Assembly (NCBI GenBank): GCA_009760855.2 | Contig: WPIO01000017.1 | Location: forward strand, 3,648,501 to 3,712,500 | Direction of reading: 5' to 3' | DNA: 64,000 nucleotides | Source of the DNA: Cristatella mucedo | Taxonomy: Eukaryota; Bryozoa; Phylactolaemata; Cristatellidae | Shown: positions 53,990 to 62,900 of the stretch, piece by piece | Layout of the letters: each line of letters starts with the position of its first letter | Position numbering within the stretch: position 1 is the stretch's first letter | Position numbers and translations under genes: made by a program | The notes under the pieces: generated by a model | Database searches by the model: none | Told to the model about the DNA's origin: nothing | The model's input: only the letters and a program-made list of their open reading frames with translations

Positions 53990-56900
53990 GTAATTCATAG
54001 TTCAAAGTAATTCAAGTATTCATTTATTACTCACAAGTTTCAAGTTTCGTGTGATAATTGCCTCGCTTTCATTAGGCATACGCTGCCTCCTTCTCCATAG
54101 CAGGAAGCTGCTGGGGCCGTCAGTCAGTCAGTCATTGTGTGAGGCAGGCTGCTCCTTTGGAATGTCAAAGGTTGCAAGCTACTTACTGCCTGCTGTTCTG
54201 GGCCTCCAAGCGCTGCATTGTTCCCGACCGCCAGCTATACCGAGGTTCTCGACGTTGCCACTGTGGATGCTGACATCAGGGCAGCGAGGACCGAGAAGCA
54301 CCAAGTAGAGTGCGATGCACCTTGATAGTTCCAAATAACGCGAGTTGCAAAATGCCCTCGAGGAGTGTTTGCTGAAGGCTGTGCTGTCTGGGAGACAGCG
54401 CAGCATACACAGGGTGGGGCACGGCCTATTTCGAGGCAAGCGCCATGCATTGCCTCAGAAAGTCGCTATTAGTAGTTGATTTAAGTATATAATTATAGTA
54501 GTTGATGACAGTAGATTTACCTGACTGTAGGGCTGATGTGGTCCATAATTGAAAGATCACTTTGGAGTAGAAACATCCAGATTGCATTCTGAGGCTACAG
54601 GAAACATGCTGGGTGATATTAACTTGAAGATTCGACAGACTGAAAGGAACGTAGGGATAAAAGCACAGATACAACTGTGTGCTATCTACATACAAATAAA
54701 AGCCTTGATTGTGCTTGGATTACATCGGTGTGAGAAAGAGTATAAGTTGTCATAAGAAGTGGGCCAAATATGTGATATCATACTTTAAGGCTTATCGAAT
54801 ACATGTTGCCCATTGACATTAAAGCTCTGAAATCTACTACTGAGATAGGACCTAAACTATTTCAGCATGGAGCCAGTGATGCCCTTGCGAGATAAAAGGC
54901 ACACAAGATGGACTTGTGATGAATAGTATCAACCGTTGCCGAAAGATCTGGCAGAGTTAGCTTTCCTACGAAGGACGTTATATAATTGTGCCACATGACT
55001 CCATGGAGTGATTAACACTCAAACTTGACTGGAGCTCAATTGCTAGGTTTAATTTGTTTATATAAGAGCATAGCTTTTCTACAATTAATTGGTCCATTGT
55101 CTGTGATAAGAGCAGGAATAGAGAGACTGGGCAAAAGTTGCTAAGTTCTCCTGATAAGGAGAACTTAAGTTTCTTAAGTTTGAAGGAAACTTAAGTTTGA
55201 TAAGGAGATCTTAAGTTTCTTTCTTAAAGAGCAGCCAAAAAAGAACCTCTTTGAAGCATGAAGGGCAAGATCAATGGCAATGATCAATTTTTTATGCTAC
55301 CTACACGAAGGGCAGAAGCATATCTATTCATCGCAGATAGAGGACAGTTGGTATGGGGTCTAGAGGGCCTAGTAATCTTTACTTAGACAGGGAGCCGAAC
55401 TTTGAAGCCAGGTCATTCGTAGCAGGCTTAAAGGCTCCAGCTTTTTTCACCAAGCAGCTGAAGGAGCCACTGTGGTCGTGCTGTCAAATAATGCTGGTAA
55501 AAAAAGCTCATTCGCGTGCTCGCTGTTATGAATCCGGAATTAGCTTGCTGCTACTGCATACCTTAATTCCGCACCAATGCCAGAGGCTTTAGGGAGAGAC
55601 TGTGTGGTTTCTCTTTGAGAGATGCAAGTGTGCATGTAGAGGCAGGGCGCAGGATAGGCCCAGCCACGACTTGTAGCCGAGATCATGGAAGTGACGTTGG
55701 AAAAGTTGAGCAGCTCATACGGGCAAGGTCCCTCATTCTTGCTATACCAGCTATGACCGAGATTGAGCTCCTAATAAAACATGAGCCCACGACTATTTGC
55801 ACTGTTATTTGCATAGAATGCCACAAGGGAATTTGTGTGGCAACTCCCCAACAATGCATACTCGTAATCTTCACGGTTTCGTAGAAAGAAGACAGAAGTA
55901 CATAAGAATGATACAAAACCCGAGTTTTTAGATAGAGAACTTCTCACAAGGGAAATATCTAAATCAACATCAGTAATTGGGTGCCTCAAAGATTGCTAAA
56001 ATGTTGGGCGACAGGTTAATGGCTATTATTGTATCTCCGTCTGTAACTCCACAAAGACTGTGCAGTTGTTACGTAGGAGAGTTTTGTAGTGCGCACTCAC
56101 AGCCTAAGCGACTTTCAGTACACACTCGGTAGCCGACAGATTTCATCTCATGCAGCAAAGAAAAAGTGGACAGCATAGCAGAGTAGGGAAAGCAGTTTAA
56201 TCAAATTAAAATTTAATCCAATTATATGTACAAATCGTCTAATTGCATGCAATTCTAATATGTCGTTCACTTGATTCTAGACACTGGCAAGGTAAAAAAT
56301 GCTGCATGCACAGTTACAATAATGCTTCATACTGTAACCTGTAAGTGATAAAATGCAATTAGCAATATTGCAATTAAGCATCGCCATTGCATCTCAGCTA
56401 GATTGGCCACTTTTCTTTACAGCCACCCGCCAGGAACAATTGTCTGACTGAACTGGTGGTCCTATCAAACGACTCCTGTTTAGTCTAGTATAGTACTGGT
56501 CCTGTACGGAGGTTGCCCAGAAAAATCTTTCCTACTGTCTCAGATGGAGAAACAAGCATCAGGCAATCACACGAGCTCTCACCTGCTCGTGATACATGGT
56601 CCATGTGATGTGATACCATGTTCGTGATACACCGAGGGTACTGAACTTGCAACTAAACTCTCGGGATAGACAAGAGCACACTGGCACCGCTAATTTGGAG
56701 ATCGAAATGTCAGAGAACAATTTATGGTTTCTTTAGTCTATGTTGCTCCACCGAGAGATGCTTCAGTCACTCTGACAAAATGTGGCATGCAATTTGTAGA
56801 TAGTGGTTCCTCCATAATGCTAAGAGTGTGCATCACGTCACTTGCAGTGTGTTGAAACTGAACTGCGCGATCAGGAATTACCCCACTGCGAGCAGCATTG

Positions 56901-59900
56901 AAACATGAACGAAAGACGCGGCATTTGTCTCTTTGCTGGTTCGCGGCATTAGAATCGCTATCAATTCTAGATATAGAACGCCAAGCAATACTTGAGAATG
57001 GGAAAGAATGAAGCGTTTTGAGTACAGTGTTATGTTATGATCCCATGTCGCAGCCCCGATCGTTCCATAACATCCACTGGCTGATAATCAGTCAGTGCTG
57101 TGTTGCACCTTTTCTCATGCCAGCGTCAAAGCGATGCATTGCTAACGTTGCAGCTTGCCACAGCCGAAGCACAGTGCTGCCGTGCTAATGGTGAAGGCTT
57201 GCATCTGTCCAGCAAAGTCGTGGTCAGATTTATCGGTGTGACACCCGATAGCACAGGTCTCCTGCAGCTGCTGTTGAGCCTGATAAGTCAGGTGAGGACT
57301 AGACAGCAGCTTGACACCGAATTGAGTGGCTACACCAAGCTCTTAAGATTAGCTTTGCTGCTTCTATGGATGATCGTGCTGCTTCGTGCTCAGTACCGAA
57401 TCAATCGAACCCCGAAGCCTATGGTGGTGTACACCTGAGGAGCTCATTAGATCACTAGACACCGAATGGCTATGGCTTTCCGGTTGCTTCACACAGATTC
57501 TCTACTCTGACATTAAACACCCGGTGGTATTGGATTGCTTAAACATAGCAATCGCACTGGTTTTCGAAGGCCTCGGCCAATTTCATCATCAAGTATGAGG
57601 CAGGTGTTCAACATTGACAGCTGGTAAGTGTGAAAGGAAGCTCCACCGAGTAATCAATGGCAGCACACAGAACGTCAGAGAATGTCTTTTGCAATTCTAC
57701 AAATTAGCTAGTAAAATCAGCAGTTCCCCACCCTCTGCTGTGAGTGGCTGGTTGCTTATATAGAGGTACAGTAGTTATCTTCTACCTACATTACTTATTG
57801 TACAAGGTACGCCTACCATCACATTGTCTAGTGGCATAGTCTGATCGATTATGTGGCTGCATTATGACGACTAATGCTGCCATGTTGCAGCTCGCCATCT
57901 TGCAGGCAAGACCTTCTGCACTCGGTGGTAGGCTACACAATTCGCGTCCTGCTGAGAGTATGCCCTGCTCTCCCCTATATGTGAACCGTGATTAGTTCTA
58001 CGGCATCTACTCAGGCACATTTGAAACAAGTCCTTGCGATTTTGATTTACTTCACTGTTCAGTTATAGGGTTGGGAGAACATCACTCTTCTGCATTCTTT
58101 TTTTTTATAACGCTCTAGCACGTCGTCGTTGACAGCACACCGCTCTCACCTGTGGCTGCCTGGCACACTCACAACTGCAGTCTTTTCTCTGCTGCTAAGT
58201 TCATTGTGCACCCAGCGAGTGTTGGAAGCCTCGCTGCAGTTGCACAGCACCAGACAGACTGCAGCAGACCGGCCGGGCCTTGCTCGCTCGCTTGCTCACG
58301 ACGGCATCGCTCGTGCAAGACAGCACTGCACGAACGTGCAGTGCTGTCCAGCAGAGCTTCTCAAAGCGACAGCAGTGACCGGTCACTGAAACTTGCGAGC
58401 ACAAGTCATGACCCGTGCCGATTGCATGAAGACGCAGAGCTGGAAAGCCAAGATGTCCAGCGGCGCTACGTTTCGCAGTTCAACCTGTTTCGCTTTACAG
58501 CTCGAGGAAACTCTCGACTTGCGAGTCGAGGAGTTTGAAAAGTCTAGCCTGCCGGCTGCAAAAGGCGTCCTCGCGCGGCTGCTCGGCGACGGCGAGTTCA
58601 GCTGTCGCGTCGTGCTCATCCTGGATGGCCTCGATCACATCGCCGGCTCGATGCCGCCCTCGGCTGCCGACTTTGAGTGGCTGCCGGTCAGGCTGCCGGC
58701 CAACGTCAAAGTGATCCTATCTGCCCGCGACGACGCCGGCGCGTGCAGAGAGCTCGGTGCGATGGCGAGCCTGCGATCAAGAAAGGGCAGCTCGGTGGCC
58801 TACGTGCAGGTAACGACGACCAAAGCGCCGCTGCTGCTGCTGCCGCCACCATAGCACCTACCGCCGGATGCATGCCAGCAGCAGTGGGCCCCGGCGGCAG
58901 TGGGCTTGCTCAATGGGCTCTGATGCATCCCTCGCATGGACCGACCCGGGGCGACGGCAGGCGCGTTAAGAGCCGCCCGACGTGCTGCCTGGCCCTTCAA
59001 TGATTGTCCATCGTGCGGCAGAGGTCAAGTTTTGGCTGCCTCCTTAGCTCAGTCCTGCTGGGTTCGCCTCTGGGTTTGCCTTAGCAGCAGCAGCACAGCG
59101 AGCACAATCAAGCACTCGAGCGCCGGCGGCCGGTCCCCAGCGAGCGAACCTCGGCAAGGACTTGCTGCATATCTTTCGAGGTCCAAAGCCTGCTTCCGGA
59201 GACATGTCTGTACGCCGTCGAGCAGCGGCTGAGCGCGGCAGGGCGCCGGCTAACCAATCAGCAGTGGTGCTGCGTCAGCACGGCCTTCAACGCTTGCTAC
59301 ACACCACTCTTTGCCGAGGCCGTTTTCAACGAGACACGCCAGTGGACCTCGGAGACGGCGCCACGCCTCCAGTCGTCCGTCGACGACGTACTGCAGCTCA
59401 TCTTGCAGCAGCTAGAGGCAACGCACAATGCCACACTCGTGGCACATGCGCTCTGCTACATCACAGTAGCTCGGCATGGCCTGAGCGAGGCTGAGCTTCA
59501 GGACGTGCTCTCCTTGGACGATGCGGTATGTCACTCTTGGCTGAACTAAGCAGCCACAGTATCAGCAGCAGCATCGGCAGCATCGGCAGCAGCAGCAGCA
59601 CCAGCAAGCAGCTGCTGCAGTCGGGCAGGCACACATTGGAGCACGAGTCTGCCTTGCACACCTCGTGCCAGCCAGTCGCACTGCGCCGGTCTTTGTGCAG
59701 TAACAGTCGACCATCTCTTGCAGGTCCTATCGGCTCTGTTCGACAAGTGGGAGCCCGCAGTCAGGAGGATGCCGCGGCTTGCCTGGGCCTCACTCAAGCA
59801 CGACCTGGTGCCATACTGGCGCCGCATCCGGTGTCGCCGGCAGACACTGCTTAGATGGCGGTACGAACAGTTCGCCGAGGCCGTCAGGCGGCGCTACCTG

Positions 59901-62900
59901 CTCGGCAGGCCCGACCTGACCGAGCATGTTCACGGCTGCCTGGCCGACTTCTTCCTTGGTACGTGGCACGGGTCGGTGGACAAGCCCTACGCTCTCAGCC
60001 CGTACCTGGCTGCTAGGAACTCGGCGCTGCCCGCAGCTTCGGCGCCTGCTGCAGCCGCACGGCGCCACGTCGTCAGCCAGCAGACGGCACTCGCAGGCCA
60101 CGGAGTGCACGAGCGCTACAACGTGCGCAAGCTGGTCGAGCTTCCGCTGCACCTGCTCGCCGCCGGCCGCCTGGCCGAGCTTGGCTCGCTCGTGCTGTTC
60201 AACTTCGCCTGGCTGCTGGCCAAAGTGAGCGCGCTCGGCCACGCCCTCGCCCTAGACGACTACGCACTGCTCGAGTCGCCGTCTGGAGCCGGCGCCGGCG
60301 GCAAAGACGGCGGCAAAGTGCGCCTCGCCGCACGGCTGGTGGCCGCCGCGCTGGCCGCGGCCGGCGCCTGCGACCCATGCACGCTCGGCACGGAGCTGGT
60401 CGGTCGGCTGCTGCCGTCGGTGGCCGGGCGCACGTCCGGCTCGCTGCTGCCGCCGCTGCTGCGCGACCTGATCCGGCAGTGCGACCTGCAGGCGGCGCGG
60501 CTCAGCTTGGCTGTGCCTGCCTCGCAGCTCTACATCAGCCCTGCGGCAGCGCTCGAGCGAGCCTACGAGAGCCACAGCGATGAACTGGCGAGCTCCGATC
60601 TCGAGCTGTTTTTGATCGAGCGAGCCGACGCATGGTACGCCTGCACGAAGCCAGCCGGCAGCGACCTGGCGGTGGCGCGCGACGCTGCTCGTCCGCACGA
60701 CGATCGGTCGACGACCAAGCAGCGCTTCGCCAAGGGATCGCTCTACGTCACGCCGGACGGCACGCGGGCGCTGAGCAGGAGCGGCCTGACGATCGCCATG
60801 TGGGACACTCGCACTGCTCGCCTGCTGACCACGTTCGAGTGCGGCCAGAGAGATGAGAGCAAGCGAGGAGGAGCGGTTGCCGAGGCGCTGGCGACGGACG
60901 CAGACGGCGGCCACCGTCACCCGCTCACCGCGACCGCCGACGGTTACGAGCAGCTGCCGACGACGTGTGCCGTGGCCGGCAACGACTACTTCTGCTTTGC
61001 CGTGTCGCGCTCGGCAGGCCCCTATGTGCTCGATCTCGGCAATGCAGCGGTGCTGCACCGCTTCCGGCACCTTCCGTGCACGGCGCTCGCTCTGCACGAG
61101 GACGATGCCAGCAGAGGCGGGTCAGTGGTGGCGTGCAACGACGGCAGGACGATCTACTGCTACGGGCTGCCGCTGGCCGACTGCAAATACAGGCTGGCGC
61201 TCGACGATCTGCTTGCGACGATCCTGTTTGCCGCCACCACTGCAGCGCCGGCGCCAGGCTTCAAGCTGTGCACACTTACGCAAGGTGGCCACGTGCAGGC
61301 GATCGTCGTGCACGCATCCGGTGGTGGCAGCAGCAAACGGGCTCCGCGGGACTTCACCGACCTGCTGCAGGACGCCACGATCGAAGAGCTGCGCCTGTCG
61401 CACGGGCGCCGGCACCTGCTGGCCAGGGCGGCCAAGTGGCTGACGCTGTGCAACGCTGCAGAGGACTCGGTCTGCTGGAAGGTCAAGTGCAGAGACGTCG
61501 TGATGCGTCATCGAAGCAGCGGCGGCAGCGGCAGCAAAATCATCGTCACCAGCAGCCAGACAAGGTTCACCGACGCCTGCTTTAGCGGCGACGACGCGCG
61601 AATCGTCGCCGCCTGCCATTACTACGTGGCCGTGTGCTCTGCTGCTGACGGCACAGTGCTCAAGGTCCTCGAGGCGCCGCTGCCCGTCCCCATCAGGAGC
61701 GTGCACGCGTTCAGGCACGTGAACAAGTTTGTCACCCTGCTCGAGAACGGTGCCGTGCAGCTGTGGAACTTGGATCACTGCCTGTCGCTAGCGAGGTAAG
61801 TGATGCCGAGCAGCTGGATGGATGTAACCAGAGCAGGTCGCCTCTCTGGAAGTGCATGGGCACGCCCAGCAGCAGGATTCCGGAAAGACTTGGGCCTTGA
61901 CCTTCAGAAAAACTAGTTGGGGTAAAGGGAGCCTGCCGGGCAGAAGACGTGGCAAGCCACGTGGCTTGCCACGAAGAGTACACCATCAGTATAAGGATAG
62001 GCCTGCTGGGGAGGAGGTAGGACTGCTCCTACTCCTCGTCCTCCTCCTTCCTTCGCTCATTCCTTCACGTGCCTGCAGCTGGGTAGTAGCTGCATAGTGC
62101 TGCCATCTACGGCAATGTGCCTCGATCCTCCACGAATCATCTCCGCAAAGCTCAAATGACAATTGCACGTTGAAGGCAAGCGTTTAAAAGGCATCTACGC
62201 CATTCCACGTGTGCTTTCTCGAGAAAATGCCTGAAACGGACTTCGTAGACTGTAGCGCCAGTGGATCACGGTACTGCTCAAACGGGCCAGCACCACGTGT
62301 CCACGACAAATTGCCTACTTAATCAACTGCAACTGGCGAAAAACTCAGTCGGCTGCTCGTCTGATCTGCCGTCAACGGCGCACAGCTACCGTATCACACA
62401 CTGCTCCTATCTGAGCTTCACTGGCTCATTACCAAGCGTCGACTGAACTCCAATCTTTCTTTGGCCCACAGGCTGCTTCATTCCGTTGCTCCAGCCTACC
62501 TATCCGATCTCCTTGCTGATCCAGTGTTCCCATACCACCCTTGCTCCTCCGTTTCCAGTCATGTCGACGTCTCTTGCACGCACTAAATTGAAATCTTTTG
62601 GTGTTTGGGCCTTCAGGTCGTATGCACCGAAAGTTTAGAACTCGCTTCTGGCTTGTGTCACAATATGCGCTGGCATTGCATCATATAAGTCTAAGCTAAA
62701 GTAGCATATGTGCCACACAGCTTTTCCTGCAACCAGTAAACACCTCTTCTTTTCCGTGCTCTTTGCCTGATTCAGTGCAGGTTACTTACCAGAGGCTCTG
62801 ATTCCGAGCAGCTCCGAATGTCTTCTCGTGTGCATCTCCATGCTGGTCTAAGCAGGATACTTGTGTGCTTTTGCATACTTGTCTAAGCATGAGATCTTGC

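Larger units (their letters stand above)
53625..57153 (+). other. NWD2-like intron with microsatellites and LINE tail
   Basis: It contains CT/(ATCY)n repeats (53,738-53,880), a TA/CA array (53,925-53,985), an inverted repeat (55,142-55,167) inside a run of CTTAAGTTT repeats, and a LINE 3' tail (56,035-56,205). The stretch 54,500-56,000 looks like a decayed long repeat but no protein motif could be fixed. No exon is required: the exons on either side are both phase 0 and are contiguous by homology. Confidence 0.6.

Noticed and set aside
60252-61097. 281-codon minus-strand frame opposite the WD-repeat exon
   Set aside because: It is the antisense shadow of a GC-rich coding exon. The plus strand has splice sites, phase and NWD homology.
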